DNA of 45,441 nucleotides. It comes from Prevotella sp. Lineage in GTDB: Bacteria > Bacteroidota > Bacteroidia > Bacteroidales > Bacteroidaceae. The stretch spans positions 1 through 45,441 of the forward strand of contig JAFWQE010000137.1 in assembly GCA_017509155.1 (NCBI GenBank), read 5' to 3'. The stretch's first letter is position 1. Each line of letters begins with the position of its first letter. This document shows, piece by piece, positions 15,567 to 25,500 of the stretch. The position numbers and the translations under genes are program-made. The notes under the pieces were generated by a model, which saw only the letters and a program-made list of their open reading frames with translations, did no database searches and was not told the origin of the DNA.

Positions 15567-18500
15567 ATGGAAGAGTTCGTTCATCTACACGTACATACTT
15601 ATTATTCTATCCTCGACGGCCAGTCGAGCATACAGAAACTCGTTGACAAGGCCGTGGCCGACGGCATGCGCGGCATGGCCATTACCGACCATGGCGACAT
15701 GTTCGGCATCAAGGAGTTCTTCGACATCTGCAATGCCACCAACCGCAAGCTGCAGGATGAGGGCAAGGAGCCCTTCAAACCCATCTTCGGCTGCGAGATG
15801 TATGTGGCCCATCATCGGTTGCAAGACCGCGACCGCGAGCGTGGCGACATGAGTGGATACCACCTCATTGTGCTGGCCAAGAACTACAACGGCTACAAGA
15901 ACCTCATCAAACTGGTGAGCCGTTCGTGGACCGATGGCTTCTACATGCGCCCAAGAACCGACCGTGTAGACCTGGAGAAATACCACGAGGATCTGATTGT
16001 GTGCTCGGCGTGCATTGCCGGTGAGGTGCCCCACAAGATACTGAAAGGCGACATCGAGGGTGCCCGCGAGGCCATCGAGTGGTACAAACGTGTCTTCGGC
16101 GAAGACTACTATCTCGAGCTTCAGCGCCACGAGGTGAAAGACCCCACGCTGCGCGCCAATCGCGAGACCTTCCCGCTTCAGCAGCGGGCCAACAAGGTGC
16201 TCATCGAGCTGGCCCGCGAATATGGCATCAAGCTGGTGTGTACCAACGACTGCCACTTCGTCGACGAGGACAACGCTGAGGCCCACGACCACCTGCTCTG
16301 CCTGTCGACAGGCAAGGAGCTCGACGACCCTTCGCGCATGCTTTATACGAAGCAGGAATGGTTTAAGACGAAGGCCGAGATGAACGAAGTCTTCGCCGAC
16401 ATTCCCGAGGCGCTGTCCAACACGCTCGAGATTTTGGACAAGGTGGAGCCATATAACATCGAGCACGCCCCCATCATGCCCTTCTTCCCCATCCCAGAGG
16501 AGTTCGGCACCGAGGAGCAGTATCGCACGAGAATCACGCCCGAAGAGTTGTTCCGCGAGTTCACAACCGACGAAAACGGCGAGAATCCGCTGCCCGCTGA
16601 AGAGGCCAAGAAGAAAGTGGACAAGCTAGGAGGCGTGGACAAACTCTACCGCATCAAGTTTGAAGCCGACTATCTGGCAAAGCTTGCCTACGACGGAGCC
16701 AGAGATCGCTACCCGGAACTCTCGCTCTGCCAGAACGACGAAAACGGCATTCCCATGCTCTGCGGAGCCAGCGACCCGTCGGCACAGACGGAAGAAGAGA
16801 GAAAGGCCAACGAGGTGGTAGAGCGCATCAAGTTCGAGCTTCACATCATGAAGACGATGGGTTTCCCCGGCTACTTCCTCATTGTGCAGGACTTCATCAA
16901 CTCCGCCCAGAAAGAGCTCGGCGTGATGGTAGGTCCCGGACGTGGCTCGGCCGCCGGCAGCGTGGTGGCCTATTGTCTGGGCATTACGAAGATCGACCCC
17001 ATCAAGTACGACCTGCTGTTCGAGCGATTCCTCAATCCCGACCGCATCTCGTTGCCCGATATCGACACCGACTTCGACGACGACGGCCGAGGTCGCGTGC
17101 TGGAATGGGTGGAAGACAAATACGGACACGACAACTGTGCCCACATCATCACCTACGGCACCATGGCAACCAAGAACAGCATCAAGGATGTGGCGCGCGT
17201 GGAACGAGTGCCCCTCGACGAGGTGAACAAGCTGTGCAAGGCCATCCCCGACCGTCTGCCCGACGGACTGAAGATGAACCTGACAAACGCCATCAAGTGC
17301 GTGCCCGAGCTGCGCGACGCCGAGGCTTCGCCTGACGTCAAGCTGAGCAACACCATGCGATACGCCAAGATGCTGGAGGGAACGGTGCGTGGAACCGGTA
17401 TTCATGCGTGTGGATTCATCATCTGTCGCGACCCCATCAGCGACTGGGTTCCCGTGAGTGTGGTGGAAGACAAGAGCGATCCGGGCCACAAGTTGCACTG
17501 CACACAGTACGACGGGCACGTCATCGAGTCCACCGGACTCATCAAGATGGACTTCCTCGGCCTGAAGACGCTCTCCATTCTGAAAGAAGCCGTGGAGAAC
17601 GTGCGCATCACAACAGGGCAGGTCATCGACCTGGACAACATTCCCATCGACGACCCGCTCACCTACGAGCTCTACCAGAAGGGCAAGACCATCGGTACGT
17701 TCCAGTTCGAGTCTACCGGCATGCAGAAGTATCTGAAAGAGCTTCATCCCACCGTGTTTGAAGACCTCATCGCCATGAATGCCCTCTATCGACCGGGGCC
17801 AATGGACTACATTCCCGACTTCATTGCCCGCAAGAAAGACCCGTCGCTCATCAAATACGACATCCCCTGCATGGAGAAATACCTGAAGGACACCTACGGA
17901 ATCACCGTCTATCAGGAGCAGGTGATGTTGCTCTCCCGACAGCTTGCCAACTTCACACGCGGCCAGAGCGACTCGCTCAGAAAGGCCATGGGAAAGAAGA
18001 AAATCAAGGAAATGGAGAAGCTGGAGACGCTGTTCTACGAGGGCGGAGTGAAGAACGGGTACGACAAAAACGTGCTCAACAAGATATGGGAAGACTGGAA
18101 GAAGTTCGCCTCGTATGCCTTTAACAAGAGCCATGCCACGTGCTATTCGTGGGTGGCCTATCAGACAGCCTACCTGAAGGCCCACTATCCGGCCGAGTAC
18201 ATGGCAGCAGTCATGAGTCGCAACCTCAACAACATCACCGAGGTGACCAAACTGATGGACGAGTGCCGTTCGATGGGAATACCCACGCTCGGTCCCGATA
18301 TCAACGAGAGCCGACAGAAGTTCTCGGCCAGCAAAAAAGGCGTCATACGCTTTGGTCTGGCGGCAATCAAGGGCATGGGAACTGCCGCGGCAGATGCCAT
18401 AATAGAGGAAAGAGAGAAGAACGGACCTTTCAAAAACATCTTCGATGTTGTGCAGCGCGTCAACCTGCAGGCGTTCAATCGCAAGGCGCTGGAAAGCATG

Positions 18501-19358
18501 GCGCTGAGTGGTGGATTCGATAGTTTCGGTATTCGTCGCGAGCAGTATTTCGGCATCGATGCGAAGGGAAACTCGTTCATAGAGGCTCTGCTGAAATACG
18601 GATGGCTCTATCAGAACGAGCAGCAACAGTCAACGCAGTCGTTGTTCGGTGCTTTCGACAGCATCGAGATTGCCACACCGCCCCTGCCAACGCAGTATGA
18701 GGAGTGGAGCAGCATTGAGCGACTGAACCGCGAGCGCGACCTGGTGGGCATCTATGTGTCGGCACATCCGCTCGACGACTACAGTCTGGTGTTGCGCGGC
18801 ATGTGCAACACACGTTGTAAGGAACTGGAGGACAAGGGCAAGCTGAGCGAGAAAGACGAGGTCACCATCGGAGGAATCGTCACCGGCGTGCGCTCCAAGT
18901 TCACCAAGACGGGAAAGCCCTGCGGATTCGTCACCATTGAGGATTTCAGCGGTCAGGGTGAGCTCGCATTCTGGGGAGAAGACTGGGGCCGATGGCAGGG
19001 TATGCTCATCGAGAACAGCTCGGTCTTCATCAAGGCCAAGATGATGCAGCGATTCCGCGACAGCAATCAGAAAGAACTGCGCGTGCAGGACATACAATAC
19101 TTGCAGACGGTGAAGGACCAGCGCATAGAGAAACTCACCATTTCCATCGACTCCGACAGTCTCAAGGAGACCTTGGTGAACGATCTTGATGCCGTGCTGA
19201 ACGAAAACCGGGGCAACGTGCAGCTCTATTTCCAGATACGCGACAACGAGACCAACCGTCCCATCACACTCCATGCCAAGTCGTTTGGCGTCAATGCCAG
19301 CCATGCCCTCATCTCATTCATCGAAGGACAGCCTAACATGGAGTACCGCATCAACTGA
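15567..19358 (+). CDS. dnaE: DNA polymerase III alpha subunit
   Basis: 1263 residues from the ATG at 15567 (MEEFVHLHVHTYYSILDG). The frame is open to an ATG at 15465, but that lies inside the promoter. Domains in order: N-terminal PHP (HLHVH, AITDHGDMFG, CTNDCHFVD), the polymerase palm with GPGRGSAAGS and the catalytic aspartates in PDIDTDF (about residues 475-520), fingers with FQFESTGMQKYLKELHP, tandem helix-hairpin-helix (AIKGMGTAAADAI), and an OB fold near the end (GGIVTGVRSKFTKTGK). This is the replicative polymerase. trxA follows after 42 bases. Size and motifs are standard for DnaE1, and the call is firm. Confidence 0.98.
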   Translation: MEEFVHLHVHTYYSILDGQSSIQKLVDKAVADGMRGMAITDHGDMFGIKEFFDICNATNRKLQDEGKEPFKPIFGCEMYVAHHRLQDRDRERGDMSGYHLIVLAKNYNGYKNLIKLVSRSWTDGFYMRPRTDRVDLEKYHEDLIVCSACIAGEVPHKILKGDIEGAREAIEWYKRVFGEDYYLELQRHEVKDPTLRANRETFPLQQRANKVLIELAREYGIKLVCTNDCHFVDEDNAEAHDHLLCLSTGKELDDPSRMLYTKQEWFKTKAEMNEVFADIPEALSNTLEILDKVEPYNIEHAPIMPFFPIPEEFGTEEQYRTRITPEELFREFTTDENGENPLPAEEAKKKVDKLGGVDKLYRIKFEADYLAKLAYDGARDRYPELSLCQNDENGIPMLCGASDPSAQTEEERKANEVVERIKFELHIMKTMGFPGYFLIVQDFINSAQKELGVMVGPGRGSAAGSVVAYCLGITKIDPIKYDLLFERFLNPDRISLPDIDTDFDDDGRGRVLEWVEDKYGHDNCAHIITYGTMATKNSIKDVARVERVPLDEVNKLCKAIPDRLPDGLKMNLTNAIKCVPELRDAEASPDVKLSNTMRYAKMLEGTVRGTGIHACGFIICRDPISDWVPVSVVEDKSDPGHKLHCTQYDGHVIESTGLIKMDFLGLKTLSILKEAVENVRITTGQVIDLDNIPIDDPLTYELYQKGKTIGTFQFESTGMQKYLKELHPTVFEDLIAMNALYRPGPMDYIPDFIARKKDPSLIKYDIPCMEKYLKDTYGITVYQEQVMLLSRQLANFTRGQSDSLRKAMGKKKIKEMEKLETLFYEGGVKNGYDKNVLNKIWEDWKKFASYAFNKSHATCYSWVAYQTAYLKAHYPAEYMAAVMSRNLNNITEVTKLMDECRSMGIPTLGPDINESRQKFSASKKGVIRFGLAAIKGMGTAAADAIIEEREKNGPFKNIFDVVQRVNLQAFNRKALESMALSGGFDSFGIRREQYFGIDAKGNSFIEALLKYGWLYQNEQQQSTQSLFGAFDSIEIATPPLPTQYEEWSSIERLNRERDLVGIYVSAHPLDDYSLVLRGMCNTRCKELEDKGKLSEKDEVTIGGIVTGVRSKFTKTGKPCGFVTIEDFSGQGELAFWGEDWGRWQGMLIENSSVFIKAKMMQRFRDSNQKELRVQDIQYLQTVKDQRIEKLTISIDSDSLKETLVNDLDAVLNENRGNVQLYFQIRDNETNRPITLHAKSFGVNASHALISFIEGQPNMEYRIN

Positions 19359-19400
19359 CAACAATCGTCACTTATTTATTAACCATAAAAACAGAAGAAA

Positions 19401-19715
19401 ATGGAAGTACAGATCACAACAGAGAACTTTGAAGCCCTGAAAAACGGCAGTCTGCCTATGGTAGTCGACTTCTGGGCCACCTGGTGCGGACCATGTCGCA
19501 TGGTTGCACCTGTCATTGCCCAGCTGGCAGAAGAGTATGATGGCCGCATCGTCGTTGGCAAGTGCGACGTGGAAGAAAACGACGATATCGCCATGGAATA
19601 TGGCATTCGCAGCATCCCCACCATCCTCTTCTTCAAGGGTGGAGAGGTGGTCGACAAGATGGTTGGTGCCGCTCCCAAGGCAAAGTTACAAGAAAAATTC
19701 GAGGCATTATTATGA
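19401..19715 (+). CDS. trxA: Thioredoxin
   Basis: 104 residues with no signal peptide. The active site is WCGPC in VDFWATWCGPCRMVAPV at about residues 23-39, and the cis-proline is in RSIPTILFF. It reduces protein disulfides in the cytosol, using thioredoxin reductase. It lies 42 bases after dnaE and its stop overlaps the ATG of the next gene by four bases (ATGA), so dnaE, trxA and the SH3-domain gene form one transcription unit. Nothing unusual is seen. Confidence 0.96.
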   Translation: MEVQITTENFEALKNGSLPMVVDFWATWCGPCRMVAPVIAQLAEEYDGRIVVGKCDVEENDDIAMEYGIRSIPTILFFKGGEVVDKMVGAAPKAKLQEKFEALL

Positions 19716-20209
19716 AGACAATCAGGCTTTCTTTGCTCCTTATGGGGCTGATGGTAGCCATGATGGCATCGGCACAGGGCCGTTGCCGCGGCTTCGTGTT
19801 TGACACGGACGGCTACGTGAATGTGCGCAAGGCAGCCAGCACCAGCTCAGCTATCGTGCGCCAAGTGAAGAACAACACCACGCTCTTCTATTCGCCCACT
19901 GGCGGAAACTGGTATCAGGTGAGTCTCACAGCCGGCGGAGCAGCCATCGGTTATGTGTACTGGAACCGCATCGCTATGTCGAGCGACGACCTCGGCAACT
20001 ATGTGGTGACCGACCCAGATGGCTACACCAATGTGCGTCAGGGAACAAGTACCAGCACCGCCGTTGTGAAACGCATGAACCGAGGAAATCAGTTCCGTGG
20101 CACACCGGTTTACGTGAACGGTAAGGCAAGCAAGTGGATTGGCGTGCTCGATGCGTCGGAAAAGCTCATCGGCTTTGTCTATGCAACCAAGGTGAGAAAC
20201 ATCGATTAA
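19712..20209 (+). CDS. Secreted protein with two SH3-like domains
   Basis: 165 residues from the ATG at 19712, which overlaps the trxA stop. The frame is open further upstream inside trxA, but this Met starts a clean signal peptide (MKTIRLSLLLMGLMVAMMAS, cut near ASA-QG). Two bacterial SH3 (SH3_3) repeats follow: DTDGYVNVRKAASTSSAIV at about 32-50 and DPDGYTNVRQGTSTSTAVV at about 107-125, each with the YVNVR-type signature. Such domains bind peptidoglycan or other surface ligands. There is no catalytic domain, so it is probably an envelope binding protein; its partner is unknown. Confidence 0.82.
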   Translation: MKTIRLSLLLMGLMVAMMASAQGRCRGFVFDTDGYVNVRKAASTSSAIVRQVKNNTTLFYSPTGGNWYQVSLTAGGAAIGYVYWNRIAMSSDDLGNYVVTDPDGYTNVRQGTSTSTAVVKRMNRGNQFRGTPVYVNGKASKWIGVLDASEKLIGFVYATKVRNID

Positions 20210-20230
20210 CACCCGATTCCACAAACGAAC

Positions 20231-20301
20231 AAAAAAGAATCTCCAGAGATCTTTCTCCTGAATAGTCATTTCAGGCAGAATTTCTCTGGAGATTCTTTTT
20301 T
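20231..20301. terminator. Strong bidirectional terminator
   Basis: A nearly perfect 19-bp stem (20231-20249 with 20283-20301) has poly-A on the left and poly-T on the right, so it can stop transcription both ways. The loop holds a second small hairpin (CCTGAA/TTCAGG). It separates the dnaE-trxA-SH3 unit from the convergent tsaE gene. Confidence 0.8.
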
Positions 20302-20358
20302 TTTGTACTTACTGTTGGTATCGTCAAAGATGAGAGACCTGCGGGACAAACCCCATCC

Positions 20359-20418
20359 TTTCATCCATCATCCTTCAATAATAGTCATAATCCTTCATCT
20401 TTCATCCATCACCCTTCA
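20359..20418. repeat. Direct repeat in intergenic DNA
   Basis: A 19-base sequence starting TTTCATCCATCA occurs at 20359-20377 and, with one mismatch, at 20400-20418. Shorter CCTTCAT copies lie between and after. It fills the gap between the terminator and the tsaE stop. Confidence 0.6.
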
Positions 20419-20469
20419 TCCATAAAACAACAGCGGATTTGACAGAACGTGGCGGCAATGTTGTCGCCG

Positions 20470-20889
20470 TCAGAAACTGACGATGCGGCTTCCGTCCTCC
20501 TGCTCCACGATGTCTACGCGTGTCGTGTCGTCGGGCAGCAGATCCTCAATCAGCTCGGGCCATTCGATGAAGCATAGGTTTCCGCTGTCAACGTAGTCGT
20601 CGAAGCCGATGTCGTAGGCTTCTTCAAGGCGTTTGATGCGGTAGAAGTCGAAGTGGTAGATGAGTGGAGTGGGGCAGTTGTCGCCTGCCTGATACTCGTT
20701 GACAATGGCAAAGGTGGGCGACGTCACTTCCTCTTCCACGCCCAGCTGCTGACAGAGGGCCTTGATGAAAGTGGTCTTTCCCGCACCCATTTTCCCGTAG
20801 AATGCAAACACATTGCCGGCGGGCAGGTGGTCGGTGAACTGGCGTGCGGCTTCGCCAATATTGTCGATGTGGTCTATTCTGATGTCCAT
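20470..20889 (-). CDS. tsaE: tRNA threonylcarbamoyladenosine biosynthesis ATPase TsaE
   Basis: 139 residues. The P-loop is GKMGAGKTT at 32-40, followed by EEVTSPTFAIVNEYQ and HFDFYRIKRLEEAYDIGFDD, all TsaE hallmarks, and FIEWPE near the end. TsaE works with TsaB and TsaD to make t6A37 in ANN-decoding tRNAs and is essential in many bacteria. It begins 38 bases after porX on the same strand, so it is probably the last gene of the porW-porX-tsaE unit. The call is firm. Confidence 0.95.
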   Translation of the reverse strand: MDIRIDHIDNIGEAARQFTDHLPAGNVFAFYGKMGAGKTTFIKALCQQLGVEEEVTSPTFAIVNEYQAGDNCPTPLIYHFDFYRIKRLEEAYDIGFDDYVDSGNLCFIEWPELIEDLLPDDTTRVDIVEQEDGSRIVSF

Positions 20890-20927
20890 TTCTTTGTTTT
20901 CTCTTGTTATCGTTGCGTGTCTGATGC

Positions 20928-22499
20928 CTACCGTTTTCTCGGGCGGAGTGTCACCAGCGGCACGAGCATCTCTTCCATTGAAATGCCTCCGTGCTGGAAT
21001 GTGTCCTTGTAGTAGGACACGTAGTAGTTGTAGTTGTTAGGGTAGGCGAAGAACGAATTGCCCGTGGCGAAGACATAGCTGGTCGAAAGGTTGGGCGCAG
21101 GCAGCTGTGCCTGCCTCGGGTCTTTGATGACAAACACCTCCTTGGGATTGTAGCTGAGGTTGCGTCCCAGCTTGTATCTGAGGTTGGTATTGGTGTTTCG
21201 GTCTCCGATGATCTTCACCGGCTTGTCGGCACGTATGCTTCCGTGGTCGGTGGTGATGACCACGGTGTAGTCGCTCTGCGCCAGCTGCCTGAACAGTTCG
21301 CTGAGCACCGAGTGGCGGAACCAGCTGAGCGTGATGCTTCGGTATGCACTCTCGTTGTTGGCCAGTTCGCGCACCATGCGGCTCTCAGTTCGTGCATGAC
21401 TGAGCATATCTATGAAGTTGACCACGAGCACATTGAGGTCATACTGCCTCAGATTGCGGAACTGCTGCATGAAGCGGTCGCCACCCGACGAGTCGTTCAC
21501 CTTGTGATAGGAGAACGTGTTCTTCCGGCGGAAGCGGTCCAGCTGTGTCTTTATGAGTGGCTCCTCGTTGAGGTTCTTGCCTTCCTCTTCGTCCTCGTCG
21601 ACCCACAGGTCGGGAAACATCTCGGCTATCTTGTTCGGCATCAGTCCGCTGAAGATGGCGTTTCTCGCATACTGGGTTGCCGTGGGCAGGATGCTGGTGT
21701 AGAGCTGTTCCTCGATGTCGAACATGTCACCGATTTCCTGAGCCATCAGTCGCCACTGGTCGAACCTGAAGTTGTCGATGACGATGAAGAAGACCTTCTC
21801 GCCTTTGTCGAGCAGCGGGAAGATGTTTTTCTTGAACACGTCGGTCGAGAGCAGTGGAATGTCGGTGGCGGGTCTTGCCCCCGGCTGTAATGGTTTCACC
21901 CAGTCCATGTAGTTGTTCTTGATGAACTTGGCGAACCCGTTGTTGGCTTCTTCCTTCTGCATGCGCAGCATGTCGGTCATGGAACTGTCCGTGCTGCTCA
22001 GCTCCAGTTCCCACCTGACCAGCCGTCGGTAAACGTCCATCCAGTCGGAAAGCGACTTGCAACCGTCTATCTGCATGCTGATTTGCTGGAAGTCCTGCTG
22101 ATAGCTGCTCTGCATGACTTCAGTAACAATCTCGCGCTGGTGTATGTTTTTCTTCAGCGTGAGCAGTATCTGGCTGGGGTTGACGGGCTTGATGAGGTAG
22201 TCGGCAATCTTCGAACCGATGGCCTGGTTCATGATGTCTTCCTCCTCGCTCTTGGTGACCATCACGACGGGCGTGGCAGGTTGTATCTCCTTGATGTGCT
22301 GCAGCGTTTCCAGACCACTGATGCCTGGCATCATCTCGTCGAGCAGCACCAGGTCGAAGGTCTTCTGCCGGCACTGGTCGATGGCGTCGGTGCCGTTGCT
22401 CACGGTCGTCACCTCGTAGCCTTTCTTCTCAAGAAACATGATGTGTGCCTTGAGGAGTTCAATCTCGTCGTCTACCCACAATAAAAGTCCGTTGCTCAT
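20928..22499 (-). CDS. porX: PorX-type response regulator with PglZ domain (type IX secretion regulator)
   Basis: 523 residues. Residues 1-120 are a CheY-like receiver with the acidic pair D10-D11, phospho-acceptor D54 (LVLLDEMMPG), T82 and K104 (DYLIKPV), all intact. A helical linker follows, then from about residue 200 a PglZ domain of the alkaline-phosphatase superfamily (FFIVIDNFRFDQW, PTATQYARNAIFSGLMP, VVITTDHGS). PorX is the response regulator that, with PorY and a sigma factor, controls the type IX secretion system; its PglZ domain has been described as a zinc-dependent phosphodiesterase. No histidine kinase lies nearby. It starts 51 bases after porW, which fits a secretion-linked operon. 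Confidence 0.93.
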   Translation of the reverse strand: MSNGLLLWVDDEIELLKAHIMFLEKKGYEVTTVSNGTDAIDQCRQKTFDLVLLDEMMPGISGLETLQHIKEIQPATPVVMVTKSEEEDIMNQAIGSKIADYLIKPVNPSQILLTLKKNIHQREIVTEVMQSSYQQDFQQISMQIDGCKSLSDWMDVYRRLVRWELELSSTDSSMTDMLRMQKEEANNGFAKFIKNNYMDWVKPLQPGARPATDIPLLSTDVFKKNIFPLLDKGEKVFFIVIDNFRFDQWRLMAQEIGDMFDIEEQLYTSILPTATQYARNAIFSGLMPNKIAEMFPDLWVDEDEEEGKNLNEEPLIKTQLDRFRRKNTFSYHKVNDSSGGDRFMQQFRNLRQYDLNVLVVNFIDMLSHARTESRMVRELANNESAYRSITLSWFRHSVLSELFRQLAQSDYTVVITTDHGSIRADKPVKIIGDRNTNTNLRYKLGRNLSYNPKEVFVIKDPRQAQLPAPNLSTSYVFATGNSFFAYPNNYNYYVSYYKDTFQHGGISMEEMLVPLVTLRPRKR

Positions 22500-22550
22500 A
22501 ATCTTCTGCTTTGTTGCCTGAAATCGGTGTGCCCTATTGGGCCATATCGC

Positions 22551-25500
22551 TTAGAATCCGTCGAAGTCGATGTATTCGTCATCGTCCACACTGCCGTTGC
22601 CATCGTCCACGATGATGTCGTCGTCGGTTGAGGCCGGCTTGTCGCTGGATGTCGGCGTGTCGTCCATGTCTATGATGTCGAAGTCGTCCGATTCTTCCGT
22701 CGTGTCTTCGATGATGAATCCGTCGTCGTCTTCCTGTGTAGCGGGCGCTGGTTCCTGCGGAGCGGGAACAGGCTGCTGGACGTCGGGCGCAGGTTGTGGC
22801 CGTTCGTCTACAACGGTTTCCTCTTCCGGTTCCTCTGCCACGGGCACAGGCTCTTCTACTGTCGGCCGCTGGATGGCGGGTGCCGGCTGCTGTGGCGTCT
22901 CCACGGGTTGAGGCTGGTCGTCCGTCACCTCGGTGTCGGTGTCCGTCTCGTCGACATCCTCTCCGATGTCCATGATGGTGGTGTCTTCCACGTCGTTGCC
23001 GTTGAACATGTCGTCGCCCTCTTCCTCTTCCTGAGCCGGCGGTTCGGGCTGCTTTTCATATTCTATGGTGGCGGGTTCGGTGAGCAGCTGCACGGTGCTT
23101 ATCTTCAGCGGGATGAAGTTCTCCTTGTAGAATTCCTCGTAGTCGTTGTAGCTGAACTGCGTGCCGAGCAGCTCCAGGTTCTTGGTGCTGATGAGCACAA
23201 TGCGGCCTTTGCGCGCCAGTCTTGCCACGGCCTCGTTCTGTAGCAGCTGCCTTGCGTATTGCAGCACCTCGTCGTAGCTGCCGAAGCCGCTGATGCGCAT
23301 GCGGCGCAGCTGGTCGGCATCCTCAATCTCTATGTCGAAGTTGCGCACCAGGAAGCTCGTGAAGTTGAACCGGGCCATCTCAAAGAGCAGCTGGTTTTCG
23401 CCTGCTGAGGGATTCAGCGGCGACGAGCCTTCGTTGAGAGAGTCGGGCTGATAGACAATCATGAACACGAAGTCGGTGTTTCTCTCCACTTCAAACTTCC
23501 GCGCGGCAATGGAGTCGCTGTCGCTCATGACGACAGACCGTCGGGCCCAGACATCCCCCATGTCGAACTTTCCGCCGTGCAACTTGCGACCGCCTTTCAC
23601 GCCATTGATAATCATACCTGCCATGGCGCTCACCTCACTCTGGCCATATTTGTCCACTACGGTCTGCATGTCCTTGAGGCATCCTTCGCCGTCTCCGGCG
23701 TTCAGTTTGCTCAGTCCGCTGATGAAGATAAACTTAGGTCGGTGGTTGCCCATGGGGAAACGCGACTCCGACAACTGGCTGTTGAACTGCACCATTTCGA
23801 AGCGGTCGGTCTTGAAGGCATCGTAGGTGGCGGCGTAGAGAGAGTCCTCGAGGTGCTCGCCAAACCTGGCATTCTCTTCGAAATAGGGGTCGCTGAGCAC
23901 CCTCGTCCAGTCGCTTTCGGGCCATTTCGCCTTCATGTTGTTGAGGTATATGTCGGCGGTCTGGGGCTGTTTCTTGCGCTGATAGAGCAGCCACAGGTGG
24001 TAGTAGGCCTCGTCCATCTTCTCAAAGTCGGGATAGTTGTCTGCCAGACGACGCAGATGCTGTTCGCTAAGGGCGAGCATGTCGAGCTTGTCCTTGAAGA
24101 TGACGCCGCTGTTGAACAGTCCGTCCATGATGATGAGGTTGCTGGCCTCCACCTGCTCTTCGGTGAAGGGTATCTGTGCGAGATAGTATTCGCGCTTGTG
24201 CGGATCGTTCTGTGCGCTGTCGGTCGTCTGCTTCAGCGAGTCCTCAATCTCCACGGCCCTGGCCAGTGAGTCGCGCATCTCGTCGGTCATTTCCTCGGCT
24301 CCCATGGCTGACGCCACCACGGTCTTGTTCACGCGTTGCCAGTCGTCCACGTTCTCGCGTTTGCCCCATAATCTCTGGAACTCCTGCTTACCTTGGTTGA
24401 CGGCCATCTGGTTGTAGAAGTACCACAAACCCCTTTCCTGTGGGTTTTGTGTCTGCTGCTGACGCGACGTTGTCTGCGTCCTTCCGTTGCGTCCCTCCTG
24501 CTGTTGCAGCTGTTGTTCGGCCTCGGCTTCCTGTTGCTTCTTTTTCTCCTCCTTTTCCTTCTTCTTCAGTTCCTCTATCACCCTGTCGATGGCAGCAAAC
24601 CGTTCTTTCTCGGGCAGTTTGGCCAGCCATTGGAGCGAATCCTGCAGATGCACGGCCTCGGTGTAGGGCACCAGCTCGTCGAGCACTTTCGACCTTTGCG
24701 ACAGCTGTTCGTAGTCGTCGCGTTCCTTGTCGAGCAATCCGATGGCCTCACCATAGCAGCGGCGGGCGTCGCTGAACTTCTCCATCTGCCAGTAGAGGTC
24801 GCCCAGATGGAGCAGCAGCACACCCTTCTCAATGCCCGAGCGCGTAGCCTTCTCGTTGCCACGTTCGTAGGCCCAGATGGCGTGCGTGGTGTCTTTCTGT
24901 GCCAGGTATATGTTTCCCATGGCGTAGTACACCTGGTCGAGGTATTCGGCGTTCTTGTCGGAGGCGGCCATGCGCTTCAGTCTCGATATCATTTTCTTGG
25001 GACTTCCGCCGGCCATCACCTCACTCATGGCGATGCGCGCGTTGAACTCCAGCTCGTATGGCGGGTTCATGGTTGCCACATGATGGAAAGCCTTGTAGGC
25101 CTGTTTCTTGTCGCCGAGTGCTGCCTGCACCTGTCCGAGCAGATACCACTCGCGTGCGCGCTGCGTCTTTCTCATTTCGTGCTTGATGACCTTCTTCAGG
25201 TAGGGCACGGCCTCCTGCAGCCTTCCGGTGTGCAGGTAGTAGTCGGCAAAGGTGTAGTCCCATTCCTTCTTGGCCCGCCAGTCGAGCGAATCGCGGTTCA
25301 TCTTGTTGATGACGTCCTCGGCATCGTACAGCCAGTCCTGCTCTATGTAGCATTTGGCCAGCCATGCGCGCGCCTTTCCGTAGATGGCGGGCTGCGTCTG
25401 GTAGATGCGGCTCATGTAGGCAAAGGTGGACGCAGCCTCGTCGAAGGCGCCCTTGTAGAACTGCGAGCGTCCCATCAGCATCCACGCTTTCCACAGGAAG

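Noticed and set aside
16626-18626. 666-codon open frame on the minus strand
   Set aside because: It is antisense to dnaE, whose motifs are unmistakable; the open frame is a by-product of GC-rich codon use.
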